Both the position numbers and the translations under genes were made by a program. A DNA stretch of 64,000 bases from Hygrophila difformis (lineage: Eukaryota; Streptophyta; Magnoliopsida; Lamiales; Acanthaceae). Positions 1-12,271 of the stretch are shown here, in pieces (position 1 is the stretch's first letter; every line of letters begins with the position of its first letter). The notes below the pieces were generated by a model. That model saw only the letters and a program-made list of their open reading frames with translations. It was not told where the DNA came from and did not search any database. The DNA is taken from NCBI GenBank assembly GCA_030278955.1, contig JAOANR010000008.1:44748055-44812054 (forward strand), in the 5' to 3' direction.

Positions 1-770
1 CCAAACCGAACTGTTCTAAATTTAGATCTTGAAATCTTGACAGATTCTTGGTTCGAACGTCTTGGCGATTTTGACACTAGATTTAGGCGGAACTAGGAGC
101 TGTGTTAAATACGAAATTTGTAGATCTATAAGTTTAGAACATCCCTGTAAAATTTTAGAATTTTTCGTTAAGATTTGGACCTCCGAACCTGAGCCGATCC
201 GATCTGCGTTCTTATCGAATTCAAGAATCTTGACAGAAATTAGTTTCGAACTTGATCTAAAGATTAACCTCTGATCCGACGAGAATTAGGCTTTGTGTTC
301 TAAATGAAAGTTGTAGATAATTGTCTTAAGAATCGCCCTGTAAAATTTCATCAAGTTTGGAGTTGGTTTGCTATGGTAGATCGTGAAATCGTGAAACTGC
401 TGTTGGAAATTTCGGACAGATTTGCAACCTGATAGAAATCTACGTTTTTGACTTATTTTCTTAACTCGGATTGAAAAAGTTAAAACACGAAACTTGTTCA
501 TCTCTGTGTTTTCGAGTCACTGGTCAAAGTTCAGAATTTTTGGACTTAAAACCGATTTTAAATTAATTTTGGAGTAAACAATAGTTTATCGAAGTCAAAT
601 CTTGAAAATCTTGTTGAAAAGGATTTTAAATGATATCGGAGCGAATAGCGTCCTGAAATAGTATATTTTTAGAAACTTACTAAATTTGTGGAATTGGTCT
701 TTCTAAATAAAGAGAAGATTAAAACATTGTGGTTTATGACTAAGCTGGATACTGTCAATGTTCTCTACGG

Positions 771-931
771 CTTGGGACATAAGAGCCCAAGTGTATGTCT
801 AGTGGATGTAAGAGCCCTAGCGAAATATTGATTGTATGGCTAGCGAACGCATTGAACCTATTAAAAGATCGACCATGATACTTGTGGACATAAGAGCCCA
901 AGCGTAAGGCTGGCGGACATAAGAGCCCTAG
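771..931 (+). repeat. Hairpin repeat array in W LTR
   Basis: Four units share a core close to GGACATAAGAGCC, flanked by short inverted arms: CTTG/CAAG (771-791), CTAG/CTAG (799-820), CTTG/CAAG (881-902) and CTGG/CTAG with a G-T pair (910-931). The arms differ but pairing is kept. The 3' LTR copy is at about 49735-49900. Confidence 0.75.
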
Positions 932-1190
932 CGATGGTGATCTCTAAAAGAAATGAAACGAGAAGTTTATGAGAATTCCAAATTAAATCCGTATTAAATT
1001 GTGCTTTTAAATTTATGGCAATTTATTTAATTACTTTGCGAGTTATATTTATGATCTTATGGAATCCATGTCTTTGAAATTATGCAATTAAAATCTTATT
1101 AGATGAATAAAATTAAACCATGTCTTGAATGCGCATGTTTTCCTTAAATTTAATTAATGGCTTTGAAACCCCATAATCATGTATGTGCTA

Positions 1191-1242
1191 ACTTACTCAG
1201 CACGTTGTGCTGACCAAAACCATTTCTTTCTTTTTCCTACAG
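1191..1242 (+). other. Putative branch point, hairpin and 3' splice site in W 5' LTR
   Basis: The order is CTTACTCAG, a perfect hairpin CAGCAC-GTT-GTGCTG (1198-1212), a pyrimidine-rich tract, then CAG (1240-1242) before AGTATGAAG. The same order occurs in all other complete LTR families here. Splicing is inferred and not shown. Confidence 0.55.
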
Positions 1243-1567
1243 AGTATGAAGGTTATGCATCATCATATGCATACATGGGGAATTTTGGGGAGAATATTAT
1301 ATTTTGAATTTTTGCGTTAGACTAGAATTTGCATGAACGGGCCTGTTTAACCCGTGTTTTGGCCATGTTGGCCCTATTTTTAAATTCCGCTGCATTATAT
1401 ATGTAAATGTTATTTTCTGCTGCAACTGTAATGACATTATTTTTAAATTATATCATTATGGGCTGTTTGATGTTTTAAATTCTGAAAAACCATAGCCTTG
1501 CATCTCTTTAGCAAGCTCGGAGAAACCGTGTCTTGCTAGGGTGACCAAAAACCGGGGTGTTACAGAG

Positions 1568-1579
1568 TGGTATCAAAGC
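1568..1579 (+). other. Primer binding site of W (tRNA-Met type)
   Basis: TGGTATCAAAGC lies 3 bases after the LTR end. It differs by one base from the TGGTATCAGAGC of Y and Z. Confidence 0.8.
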
Positions 1580-1786
1580 CCGACTTATTTTTAAATTAGT
1601 GGAGTATTATTTTAAACTATTAGATCATTATTTTTAAACTATTATTTTTAAACCATTATTATTTATCGATTATTATTATAATTATAGAAGAGCTCAAATT
1701 ATTATTTTTTTTTGAAAAATCCCTAGCCCAAACAATTTTTAGCCAAATTATTTTTGAGCCCAACTGTTAATTATTTTTGACCCAAC

Positions 1787-1791
1787 ATAGA
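1787..1791. repeat. Target-site duplication ATAGA, left copy (element Z)
   Basis: ATAGA directly precedes the Z 5' LTR. The same five bases follow its 3' LTR at 45778-45782. Confidence 0.85.
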
Positions 1792-3686
1792 TGTAATACC
1801 CGAGAAATCAACATCGAATATTAAATCCAAATATTAGAGAATTGGATTTAATTATCAAAACCGAAATAATTCCGAGAGAGCGGAATTAAATATTTTCGGA
1901 CGATAACAACTCGAAGAGAGTTATCGGATCATCCAACGATCATGAATAATTCATATTATGATTTTTAGAAAATTTAAAAATCATAATTATATATATAAAA
2001 AAAAGATCGCGCAGCAGACTGCCGCGCGGTGACGGCGCGTGGGGCGCGTGGAGCCCGCGCCGGCCGGCAGAAGGCGGCGTTTCAAGCGTTGCACGCGGTT
2101 TCAACTCCGATTTTCGAAAATTTTCATTCTCAATCGATCCAATTCAGATCCTCAGTCATTAAAGGATGTTGTGAGATGCATTGGATAAATTTTAAGTGCA
2201 TTAAACTCCCATTCAAGTTGGAAAATAGGGGATACATGTATACAATGTGAGATTAAATGAACCATGTGGTTCAAGGTTGGTGAATGTGGGATTTGGGAGC
2301 TTTAATTCGTCCCTTGACTGCTATTAATCCTCCTTAGCTTTCCTAGGAACATTAGTGCAGCCCTTGGGAAGCTTAATACTCCCTATACTCATCCTAAATC
2401 AGTCACAAACCTACCCTCATTACCTAATCCGAATTTCAGAAACACAATTGAGAGTTCTTCGGTTTTCCAGAGATTTTGGTCGATCCTCAAGCGCCCTAGG
2501 CGATCATCCATTGATAGGTAAGTGTTCTAATCCATCCCTTGTGCCCTAACTTCGAATTTCAAGCCTCAAATCTAAGGATCTTTTCCAATCACTTCAAAAT
2601 AGGATTCGTTCGGTAGATCTTGGAAGAGTGGGGCTGTCTTGCTCGAGTTTGGGGCAACCACCAAAGGAGTTTTCGATCCCAATCTCTTACCAAGTAAGTT
2701 AGTGTTGTGCATACCAATTTTTAGGGGTTTTGGTGGAGTATACATCAAGCTCTTATTCGATTTCCACCCATTGCCAAATCTTTTTTCTAGGGTTTCTATC
2801 CGAGCAGTTTTGTTGTTGTGCATTTTTCACTTAGATCCGTTCGTTTTTGGGAAAACTTTCCTAAATAAAAAATGTTCCTAACATCTTGAATATGTTTATT
2901 GTAAATTTTCGAAATTTTTGAACATGATTTGGACGTCAAAAATAGATCTGGTTTTTCTGAGTCAGTCTGCGGTCAGTGTTGGTGTGGTTATGTAATCAGT
3001 TTTGTTGCCCGTATTGCTCCTACTAATGATCGTTTTCATTGGTCATGAAAATTGTTCCATTTGGTGTCTAGTTTGTCCCTGTAAAAGTTCGTGATTTTTG
3101 GAGTACGTATGAAATTGTTATAAATTTTGAAATGGACTGTGGTCGAACCCCCTGCTCTTAGGACAAAATGTTCAGTAGGTTCTGAAATGATTTTTTTTAG
3201 GCCATTTGGATTTGACAAAGCCTATTTCTAAGAAAAATGCTTATTTAGATGTTTCCTAGCTCCTGTAAAATTTTCAGAAATTTTTAAAATGTTTTACTAC
3301 ATTTCCTGGTGCGATTTTGAAATCTGCTACAGTGGTGTTTTATCGGTAAATTCGGTTTCGTGCGTTTTGATGAATTGTGAGTCAATTGCTACTCATTTGT
3401 GAAAATTATGAACTCTGAAAATGTAATAATATTTTGTGATGGTTAAAATGTGAATTTTGAAATCTTGTAAGTTTTGATCAAGTTAGATGCCCAACTTTGG
3501 AGGGTAAGTGCACTTGGTGTGAGCTCGTTGGGCCGCCCCCTCTTTTTGGTGGCCAAAACGGCGCCAATGAAATTATGTTACATGTTAGTATGAGTCTATA
3601 CTCCTAGATGTATCCGTATGGGTTATCTAGGGCTCCAGAGTGTGTCTGTATAGGGTCCGCTGCTTTCACATTTGTTGATACCGTCG

Positions 3687-3783
3687 GCTTGTGGACATAA
3701 GCGCCCAAGCGGGTAATTTGATCTTAAAAGGCTACGGCCCAGGATCGTTGATACCGGCAGCTTGTGGACATAAGCGCCCAAGC
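3687..3783 (+). repeat. Hairpin repeat pair in Z LTR
   Basis: Two units of GCTTG / GGACATAAGCGCC core / CAAGC are followed by GGGTAATTTG. The core is shared with the W array although the surrounding LTR sequence is not alike. A diverged minus-strand copy is at about 62835-62940. Confidence 0.75.
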
Positions 3784-3945
3784 GGGTAATTTGGATGTCC
3801 TCAATCAAAATGAGCATTGGAAATTATGTGTGTGGTAAAGTGTAAAAACTCCCGTGAACTAATTTACTCGTTTATTTTAAAAATTTAAATCCCTATCTTT
3901 TAATTGCTCTTCTAAAAACTTTAAAAGTTGTTATGCTATACATTA

Positions 3946-3998
3946 ACTTACACAGTACCGTTTGTACTGATAAATTGGTGTTTCCATTTTTTTCGCAG
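3946..3998 (+). other. Putative branch point, hairpin and 3' splice site in Z 5' LTR
   Basis: CTTACACAG leads into the hairpin CAGTAC-CGTTT-GTACTG (3953-3969), then a T-rich tract and CAG at 3996-3998. The stem differs from that of W but pairs fully. Confidence 0.55.
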
Positions 3999-4322
3999 AG
4001 TAAGCAAGTCGCACGATGGGATGGGAATTTCGCAAAATAAAGACTTGTCGCATTTATTTTATTTATTTTCCGCATGGACTTGGACACTGTTTTGGCCGTG
4101 TTTTGGCCCTTACTTTCTTTAGCTTCCGCACTGCATGATTAGACTTATTATTACTCTGTTTCAAAATCGGGCTTATTTGAATGGTTTTAAAGTATTTATT
4201 TTAAAGTTGATACAACTAGCCTTAGCATCTTTCTAGATAAGCTCGATTTTGATCGTGTCTTATTTAGAAAGGTGTGGCGGTAGCGTCCCGACCTGGGTGA
4301 TCAAATCCGGGGTGTTACAAAG

Positions 4323-4334
4323 TGGTATCAGAGC
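4323..4334 (+). other. Primer binding site of Z (tRNA-Met)
   Basis: TGGTATCAGAGC, three bases after the LTR end, is the standard complement of the initiator tRNA-Met 3' end used by many plant LTR elements. Confidence 0.88.
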
Positions 4335-4582
4335 CCGAAAGTTTTTAAAAGCTATTACTTTTCGGCCCACTATAGAGGCCCAAATTATTTAATATTATTT
4401 TCGAGCATTTTGAATATTAATTCCATGGACAAGAAATTTTATTTTAAAACCCATGGAAGAGTATATCGCAAAAATTCGACAAGTCTTAAAATTAGTATTA
4501 TTTCTGGGGGGAAGCATGTGCATTAACAAAATTATTTTTGAAGTTTGCCAAATCGCTTAATATATAAAACTTGTATGATTAG

Positions 4583-5038
4583 ATGGACGATCCAAGGTTG
4601 CTAGATTCTATCATGCGCTCGTTATGTTCCATGTCCAACATCATGCACGAGCTTCGCCACATGCGAAGGGATGCCGAGAATGATAGGAATAGAATTGTGG
4701 CATTGGAGGAAAGGATTGCGGCGTTGACTATAAGGACTAATCAGGCTGCTGCACGCCACGACGCACTGGCAACTGAGTTTGAGGACTGCAGTCATTATGT
4801 GCACATGTTGCAGGGCCGTATGTTTGCACTGGAGGAGGTTGTGGTTGGGCTGCAAAATCAGCTTAACCCTGAGCCGGAGATGGAGGAAGAGGAAGAAGCG
4901 GATCCTGACGAGTTTGTCGATATTGTGGACGAGGATCCCGAGGAGGTTGTGGAGAACCCTCCACTACCTCTTGACACTGACGAGGAGGTTGAGGCCGATC
5001 GCAGGATGCTCGGCTACTCCCCTGACTACTTGCTCTAG
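4583..5038 (+). CDS. Extra ORF before gag in Z: coiled-coil protein with acidic tail
   Basis: A 151-residue open frame between the Z 5' LTR and gag. I do not recognise a family. Residues about 10-95 have the heptad-like Leu/Ile/Val spacing and charge of a coiled coil. Residues about 97-140 are strongly acidic, with a run of five Glu and many Asp/Glu. There is no signal peptide, membrane segment or zinc finger. An ORF in the same place with the same layout (coiled coil, Pro-rich part, acidic end) occurs in Y at 17891-18418. The frame is intact although the gag-pol next to it has several stop codons. It may be an accessory protein for particle assembly or regulation, but that is a guess. Confidence 0.6.
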   Translation: MDDPRLLDSIMRSLCSMSNIMHELRHMRRDAENDRNRIVALEERIAALTIRTNQAAARHDALATEFEDCSHYVHMLQGRMFALEEVVVGLQNQLNPEPEMEEEEEADPDEFVDIVDEDPEEVVENPPLPLDTDEEVEADRRMLGYSPDYLL

Positions 5039-5369
5039 ACTATATCATGCGATCTCTTCTGGATGGACTTTTTACTGCTTTTCACTACTAGTATTTCCTT
5101 TCATTCTCGTACCTTGCGTTATCACATATTGATTATCTTGGTGGTACCACATTTTATGTAGTGGTGACCTAGTATTATATAATGATGTAGCCTTGTTATT
5201 AAATCATTGTTATCTAGTGGAAATTTCGTACTTAGTGTTTTTCCTTTTCTTGCCCATTTCAGTGTCCTCTCGCACTTAGAACCTATGAGATAGAATTCTA
5301 ACCGTAGTCTAACCTGGCTACTAACCTATATTAACTGCGAATCTAACCTCTGCGTGCTTGATCATCGGA
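5039..5369 (+). other. Non-coding spacer between extra ORF and gag in Z
   Basis: AT-rich spacer of about 330 bases. I see no further gene or clear signal. It has the same position and size as the spacer in Y (18419-18769). Confidence 0.6.
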
Positions 5370-8300
5370 ATGCCGCCAAGAGGGAGACCCCGAATGGAGA
5401 TTCCAGTCAATGAAAACGCTAACGCTCCAGCTGGTGCGAACCCGCCAAATCCTGGAGTTCAAGCTAACCCTGTTCCCAATGCACTTGATGAGCGACTGAG
5501 GACAGTTGAACAAGTCCTCATTGCTTTAGGAAACGCGGAAGTTAATCGAGCACAAGCTGCAGTGCCGCCTCCAGCCGCGAGAATTAACTATTTGGCGATG
5601 GTGAACTCCTACCAGCAGCCCCACTACGAGGGACAGGAGGATCCTGTGAAATTGGAAGATTGGATCCGGACGTTCGACAAACTCCTGAATGCCGTCCGCT
5701 TTCCCGAGAACGAGAAAGTGGGGGTGGCGACATATTATCTGAATGGGGAGGCTGATGAGTGGTGGCAGAACCACCAAGCGGGGATAGCCGAAGGCGAGCA
5801 CGAGTACTTCTGGGCGGAATTTAAAGAACTGATGAGAGAGAGGTTCTACCCCCTCAGCACCAAAGCTGCTAAGTACGAAGAGTTCATCAATCTTCGTCAA
5901 GGCACTCAGTCGGTGCAGGAGTATTATACAAAATTCAAGGAGCTCGTTCGTTTTGCTCCTAGACTTGTGCCAACCGACGCTGACAAGGCCCAAAAGTTTG
6001 AGATGGGGCTGAACCTGAGTATTTGAGAAATTTTGGTGGGAGGACAGCATGCGACTTTGCAAGGTGCATATGATCACGCAATGGCGATTGCCCGTGTACA
6101 GCAATTGAAGCGGAAAGACAATGAAGAATTGAGCAAGGGCTCGAACAACTTTGACAAGAGGAACAGAAACAACAACAACAAAAACTTCAGGAGAGGAAAC
6201 GATCAAGGAAGAAACGAGGGCTAGAGGAAGCCGGAAAACAGAGGGTTTAACTAGGGAGGTAACGGCTACCGAAAGCCGGAAAACCAAGGCACTTTCATAC
6301 CTAGGTGCCAGCAGTGCAATATTTCGCACCTGGTAAGAGAGTGTCCGAAACCAGGACAGTGTTACCGATGCGGCCGAGAAGGCCATATGAGGAAGAAGTG
6401 TCGCACAAGCGAGGATCGTATTGATAAGAGGCCAGATTTGTTGAATCGTCCTCAAGGGAATAGGCCAGCTGGGCAGAACCAGCAGAACAACCAGGGTCAG
6501 AGGTTCCCTCAGGGACAGAGGCCGCCTCAAAATCAGAACCAGCAAGGAAATCAAGGGCGACCGGTTGGACGCCTCAATGTCATCAATCAGGCAGATATGG
6601 CTGCCCAGGGAGAAGTAATAACTGGTACGTTTACTGCTCTAAACGTATCCGTTAAGGTTTTATTCGATTCAGGCGCAAGCTGTTCTTTACTATCTACAAG
6701 GATTAGGTCTGCCTTAGATCTTCCAGCGCCTAAGAATATTAACCTAGGAATTCAACTACCGTCGGGTAAAATGGTATCGTGTTCAGAACGATATGATGGA
6801 ATCCCGATTGTGATCAAGAACATTGAATTTTTCGCGAACCTAGTCGAATTCGAGCTCAAGGACTTTGACATTATCTTAGGAATGGACTTTCTGACTCAAT
6901 ACAAGGCGGTCATTGAGTGTCAGAAACAGAAAATCTCTCTAGCCAAGAGTCGAGGAAAGAAGGCCATTTACTACATGCAGCCTCAGAAGAAGGGTGCCAA
7001 GGTGGTAAATGCAGTGAAGTTCTGCAATCTCATGCAGAAGGGATATCAGCTGTACGCCTGTTACGTACATAATCTGGAGGACGAGGGAAATAAGATCGAA
7101 AGAATTCCAGTCGTGAACGAGTACCCCGATGTCTTTCCTGAAGATATCCCAGGAATGCCTCCTGAGCGTGAAGTCGAGTTCACAATCGATCTGGTACCTG
7201 GAATCGAACCAGTATCGAAGGCACCATATCGTATGGCGCCCGCGGAGATGAAAGAACTGAAGGAACAACTCGAGGAGTTGTTGTCGAAAGGGTATATTCG
7301 GCCGAGCACATCACCATGGGGTGCACCAGTCCTGTTCGTCAAGAAGAAAGACGGCGGACTTCGACTTTGCATCGATTATAGAGGCCTTAATCAAGTAACA
7401 ATCAAGAATAAATACCCGCTGCCTAGGATCGAAGATCTCTTCGATCAGCTGAAAGGAGCGGCAGTATTTTCAAAAGTTGATCTGAGATCGGGATACCACC
7501 AACTGCGTATCGCCGAGCAAGATATACCCAAAACAGCTTTCCGAACAAGATATGGGCACTACGAATTCACCGTAATGTCCTTCGGCCTGACTAATGCTCC
7601 CGCAGTATTCATGAATCTCATGAATAGTGTTTTTCGAGAGCTACTATACTCATGTGTTGTCGTATTCATCGACGACATCCTAGTTTACTCGAGGCATGAA
7701 GAGAAGCATCGGAGTCATTTGCACCAAGTACTCGGACTTTTGAGGAAAAATCAACTCTACGCGAAGCTGTCAAAGTGCGAGTTTTGGATGAAAGAAGTCA
7801 CCTTTCTAGGTCATATAGTATCGGCTAAAGGAGTATCGGTTGACCCGGCAAAGATATCGGCAGTGTCTGATTGGTCGGCACCGACGAGCCAGACTGAGGT
7901 AAGAAGTTTCCTTGGATTAGCCGGATACTACCGAAGATTTGTGAAAGACTTTTCAAAAATTGCAAGACCGATGACCCAATTGCTGAAGAAAGGGTTGAGA
8001 TTCGAATGGATAGCTGATTGTGAGCAGTCATTCCAAGAGCTCAAGAAGAGACTCACATCAGCACCGGTCTTGGCATTGCCATCAGAAACCGAAGATTATG
8101 AGGTGTACAGCGACGCCTCGAAAGAAGGTCTTGGTTGCATGCTAATGCAAAACCAAAAGGTGATTGCTTACGCATCGAGGCAACTCAAGCCACATGAAGA
8201 AAACTATCCGACACACGATCTGGAACTAGCAGCGGTAGTGTTCGCTCTTAAGATTTGGCGACACTACCTATATGGACGAACTTGTCGGATGTTTACCGAT

Positions 8301-9248
8301 CACAAGAGCCTCAAGTACATATTTACGCAGAAAGAGTTAAATATGAGGCAAAGGAGATGGCTCGAGCTGATCAAGGATTACGACCTGGACATAGCCTACC
8401 ATGAGGGCAAGGCGAACGTCTTTGCGGACGCACTGAGTCGCAAGACGAGGCACACGGCGAACACACTTATTTTACCTTCGGGACTATACATGGACCTAGC
8501 TAAGTTGGATATTCAAGCAGCTCAACCGGACGACGAGAATCTCAAGAAAATCAAAGAAAAGATTGGTGAAGGAAAGGTGGTAGAATTCACAATCCATGAG
8601 GACGGGAGTATCCGTTTCAAAGGAAGATGGTGCGTTCCTCATAAGTGCGAGGAATTGAAGAGAATACTCATGGAAGAAGGCCACAGTACACCTTATTCGG
8701 TCCACCCTGGTGGGGATAAGTTGTACAAGGACTTAAAGAATATATACTGGTGGCCGCGAATGAAGAAGGATGTTGCCGACTTCGTGGCTAAGTGCATAAC
8801 CTGCCAGAAGGTGAAGGCAGTGAGGCAAAAGCCGTTAGGATTGGTAAAGCCATTGGAGATCCCAAGCTGGAAATGGGACAGCATCTCCATGGATTTTGTT
8901 TCGGGGTTACCAAGATCTCCCCGAGGAATGAATAAAATTTGGGTAATAGTTGATCGGTTAACAAAGACCGCCATCTTTATACCAATGAAGGAAAATTGGT
9001 CGATGGATCAACTAGCTAAGGCGTATATCGAGAACGTGGTCCGAAGGCACGGAGTACCGCATGATATTATCTCGGACCGAGATAGTAGATTCATCTCCAA
9101 CTTCTGGACTAAACTACAAGAGGCCTTAGGAACCCAAATCAAGATGAGCACAGCATTTCATCCAATGACGGATGGTCAGACTGAGCGCACGATTCAGACG
9201 CTCGAGGACATGCTAAGAGCGTGCGTACTCGAATTCAAGGGAAGTTGG
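5370..9248 (+). pseudogene. Z gag-pol polyprotein, part 1 (decayed, Tekay-like chromovirus)
   Basis: This encodes gag (retrotransposon gag core about 5640-6025, two zinc knuckles about 6307-6400), aspartic protease with LFDSGAS near 6660, reverse transcriptase with FIDDILVYS near 7665, RNase H (YSDAS near 8105) and integrase up to the middle of the catalytic core. The ATG at 5370 is preferred to 5358 because MPPRGRPR matches the starts of Y (MAPRGRPR) and W. One frame carries three stops: TGA at 6024-6026 where Y and W have Arg, TAG at 6222-6224, and TAG at 6252-6254 where Y has Gln. These fit C-to-T decay at methylated sites. After a Trp codon at 9247 the frame is cut by X and resumes at 43861. 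The element cannot make a complete polyprotein. Confidence 0.92.
9244..9248. repeat. Target-site duplication GTTGG, left copy (element X)
   Basis: GTTGG precedes the X end TGTAACACCC and is repeated at 43856-43860 after GGTGTTATA. Removing X and one copy restores the integrase reading frame. Confidence 0.93.
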
Positions 9249-9878
9249 TGTAACACCCCCATTTTCCCTAAAAGCACAACGGAAGCAAAGTGCGGGAACA
9301 AGGGATCGATGTTACCACCACGTATTTCGGACTGCCCGGAATACGCTAAGGCTAGCTCACATCATTTTACATGTCATTCGGAGTTGAACATATATGCTAA
9401 CTATTGAGCATATATCGTGATCTCGGAATTTCAGAGTTTAAATAATAGGCCAATAGTGTTGCACAAGATTTTCGGAAAAAGAAAGCTCATAACACTACAA
9501 CGTATAAAATTAGCTTTAAATAGGAGTTTTGGCACATTTTGACCAAAAATAGATTAACATGTCGCTTAAAAGAATTCGATGACAACCATGTTAAAAATAA
9601 GAGATGTTCTTGGTTTAAAAGGGAAATTTACCACGAAATTCCAAGAATATCATCGTTCGTCGCATATTAAAATTAGTGAGGCGTAGAAACTTGCATAAGT
9701 GGGTGGGTACCCAAAATATACGTCCTCGAGTTAAAAACAGATCATATGCCAAGTTGTTTACTCCGACAAGGAGGTTTAAAATATTATACATTACTTATAC
9801 TTAAAATAAAAATATTTATTATAACCCAAACCGTGCCTGATGATGCAAATGCTTACTGGAGCTCACAAACGTCAACAC

Positions 9879-9931
9879 CTGAAAAGGATCATGAAAAGTG
9901 TAGGGTCAGCGAAAAATAATCGCTGAGTAAG
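9879..9931 (-). other. Putative branch point, hairpin and 3' splice site in X 3' LTR
   Basis: On the minus strand, CTTACTCAG leads into CAGCGA-TTATTTT-TCGCTG (plus 9907-9925), then a pyrimidine-rich stretch and CAG (plus 9879-9881). The copy in the other LTR is at 27450-27495. Confidence 0.5.
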
Positions 9932-11862
9932 TAGACCCTTACTCCCGGAGGAGGTCGGGTTGCAGAAATGATTTAAAAACAACAGTTATGGTAATGGTAT
10001 GCTTAAACGAGAATATTGTGAACATAAATGCAATATTAATCTAATCTCGGGAACAGACAATATAACAATATGTGTTACCGAGAAATATAATTATCTCAGC
10101 CAACATGCCAATTGAGAGGGGTTCGTGAATCGGATACCCAGTCTCACATGCGCATTCAAGGGTTGTGGTAAAGGTAGGAAATTTCCTTCATCCACTTAGA
10201 ATAAGGAGTGGTATCGTTCCGTTTTCCCACTTTCCCCGGGTGGCATTGTATGCACACAACGGCGGCGGTGGCGGCAAGATCCACACACAGTTCCAACCCC
10301 GTAACAATGGGATTCCCAAAATCATAGGAATTGTTGCAGTAATTTATAAGGCACATTAAAAATAGCATACCAATAATCCAAAAATAGTAGGGAGCAATAA
10401 GCATAAATTTAAAATATAATAAAGCGGTATTTAATTTATGCTTAAGCTAAAATAAATTTGGGCTTACTCCAAAGAGTAAAAATCTACTTACAGTTACCGT
10501 AGACTTGGGGTTAACAACACAATGCAGGCGACGAGCAGTTAAATTTTCTTGTTTAACTATATTCCACAAGAAGCCTCCAATTGCAACTCTACTTCTTCAT
10601 CTCCTTCCTAACTCACAATTATCCAAATAATATTTTCTTTACAAGATTTTTCGACAATCTCAAGGGAGTGATTTTATAACAAGGACATTCAACAATGCCT
10701 AATATCATTTCAATTACAAACTCGCATATCAACTTCTCATAAATCTGAAAATATCACTTCACGAATCTCAAAATCCAACAATTTCATAATAGGTTCAAAA
10801 TCACCATTTTTTTATGTCGCAGTTTACGCCGAACAGCTTTAAAAATTCACACGAAATGCGTTTGCTCTGAAATTTTTACTGTAGATACTCAACACATATA
10901 TGAACAAGTTTCATGTTTTACACTTTTCAAAATAAGGTACGGAAACGAGTCCAAAGTCGTGATCTTTGAAAACTACCTTGCTGTCAGAATTTCAACAACA
11001 GCGACTCACATTTCAACGGGTGTTAAAAATATCAAAACTCATTTAAAAATTCTGAAATTTTTATGGAAGGTATATCACATATAGATAAATATTTTTCATG
11101 AAGAAACCATTTAGTTTTAAGACACTTAAGTCCTTCAAAAACTCAGATTTTCAGAAAAATACTTTAGGCTTATCACAAATGCGCTACAAGTAAGAACAAT
11201 TTACTGACTGATTATCCACCTAAGTAGGGTCATAAACCAGATTCGATTTAAACAACTTAAAGACTTCCAAAATTTATGGAAATTCTTACAGAATATTTTT
11301 TTTAAGGAATTAGAAATATTTCTTATGAAGAAAAGTATTCAGGAAGAGATCCTTAACTCCGTAAAAACATGGATTTAAGAGATTACACAAAATGAACCCT
11401 ATAATGGCAGATCTAACCCTTAAGGTATCTCCAGACCATTCGACCAAACTACCAAAAATAAAAGGGAAGAAAGTTTACTTACTATATGAATATTTAGGAG
11501 TGACGGATTTGGTCCAAAAACATAGATCTTTGCGGAACTGATGCCGAAGAAGATCGGGAAATACTCATGCAAGCCAATGAGCAAAATGGATAGCAAACAA
11601 AGCTTAGCAATAAATCAGTTCTAACCTCTTGGACTTGACCATGGTAGATCAATTCCCAATTTTAATTGATCTATTCTGAGCACTCCCACAAATTAACTAC
11701 ATCTAGTTTTTCTTTTACAGAGTTCAAAACATTGGGGAGAAGAGAAAATTAAAGAAGAAAATTGAAGAAGAAAGAGCGGAAGAAGAACAAATGAAAAGAA
11801 AGAAATCAGACAGAGAATGTGGTCAGGAAAGAAAAGTGAGGAGGACAGAATTTGGGGGTTCC

Positions 11863-11869
11863 ATTTATA
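11863..11869 (-). promoter_or_regulatory. TATA box of X 3' LTR
   Basis: TATAAAT on the minus strand lies between a CT-rich tract and an AG/CT-rich leader. The same site in the other LTR is at 29268-29274. Start of transcription is predicted about 30 bases further on the minus strand. Confidence 0.5.
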
Positions 11870-12245
11870 AAGAGGAAGAGGATGGTGCAATAATTCCATA
11901 GCACAAATAAATCTACTGGCGGCCCACCCTATTTATTTTCTTGTTTCTTATCCTCTTTCACTTTCATAATAGTCGGCCCTATGTCTTCAATTTTTACAAG
12001 TATTTGTCGATTCATTCAATATGATTGAAGGTCATCCAGAAGTATGTTGATTGCGATTTTTGTGTGACCATTTTTAATTCATTAGGTAGATAGCGCTTAA
12101 TTGTCCAAGTTCATTGTCCATCCTCATTGATTTTAGGATATGACAGTTTGCACTGGTGTGATACATAAATATGATGAGCTTGATTTCCTCCTCCAATAAT
12201 TTAAATGTTCTAGCCCTCACCTCAATTGATCTTCCTTCAATCATG

Positions 12246-12271
12246 TGTGTGTATATATATATATATATATT
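12246..12271. repeat. TA microsatellite in X 3' LTR
   Basis: A (TA)n run. In the other X LTR the equivalent run is the insertion point of two Helitrons. Confidence 0.85.

Larger units (their letters stand above)
1..1564 (+). mobile_element. Element W, 5' LTR (3' portion only), Ty3/gypsy
   Basis: This stretch matches the second half of the complete LTR at 47822-50559 almost base for base, starting at the equivalent of about 48967. The rest lies upstream of the window. It ends in GGGGTGTTACA followed by a tRNA-Met-type primer binding site, so it is the 5' LTR. Close to the end it lacks about 29 bases present in the 3' copy, around 1540, which removes one arm of the terminal stem. It contains a four-unit hairpin array (771-931) and a branch-point/3' splice-site-like module (1191-1242). 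Confidence 0.9.
1565..1791 (+). mobile_element. W leader, left part
   Basis: Non-coding leader of W after its 5' LTR, cut at 1791 by Z. The matching right part starts at 45783. The join falls in a motif resembling 'actatagaggccc', which is also found in the Y and Z leaders, and this supports the reconstruction. Confidence 0.8.
1792..4319 (+). mobile_element. Element Z, 5' LTR (Ty3/gypsy)
   Basis: A 2.53 kb LTR starting TGTAATACCCG and ending GGGGTGTTACA. The 3' copy at 44744-45777 is nearly identical where present but lacks about 1.5 kb. Features in order are a TATA-like run near 1989-2000, a GC-rich stretch (about 2007-2075), donor-like GTAAG sites at 2518 and 2694, two hairpin units with core GGACATAAGCGCC (3687-3710, 3760-3783), a splice-acceptor module (3946-3998) and a terminal stem (4225-4235 with 4265-4275). 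A 19-base segment between GAGAGT repeats near 2452 is missing relative to the 3' copy. Confidence 0.93.

Noticed and set aside
5526..6554. 342-residue antisense ORF over Z gag
   Set aside because: Mirror of the real gag frame, with no family features.
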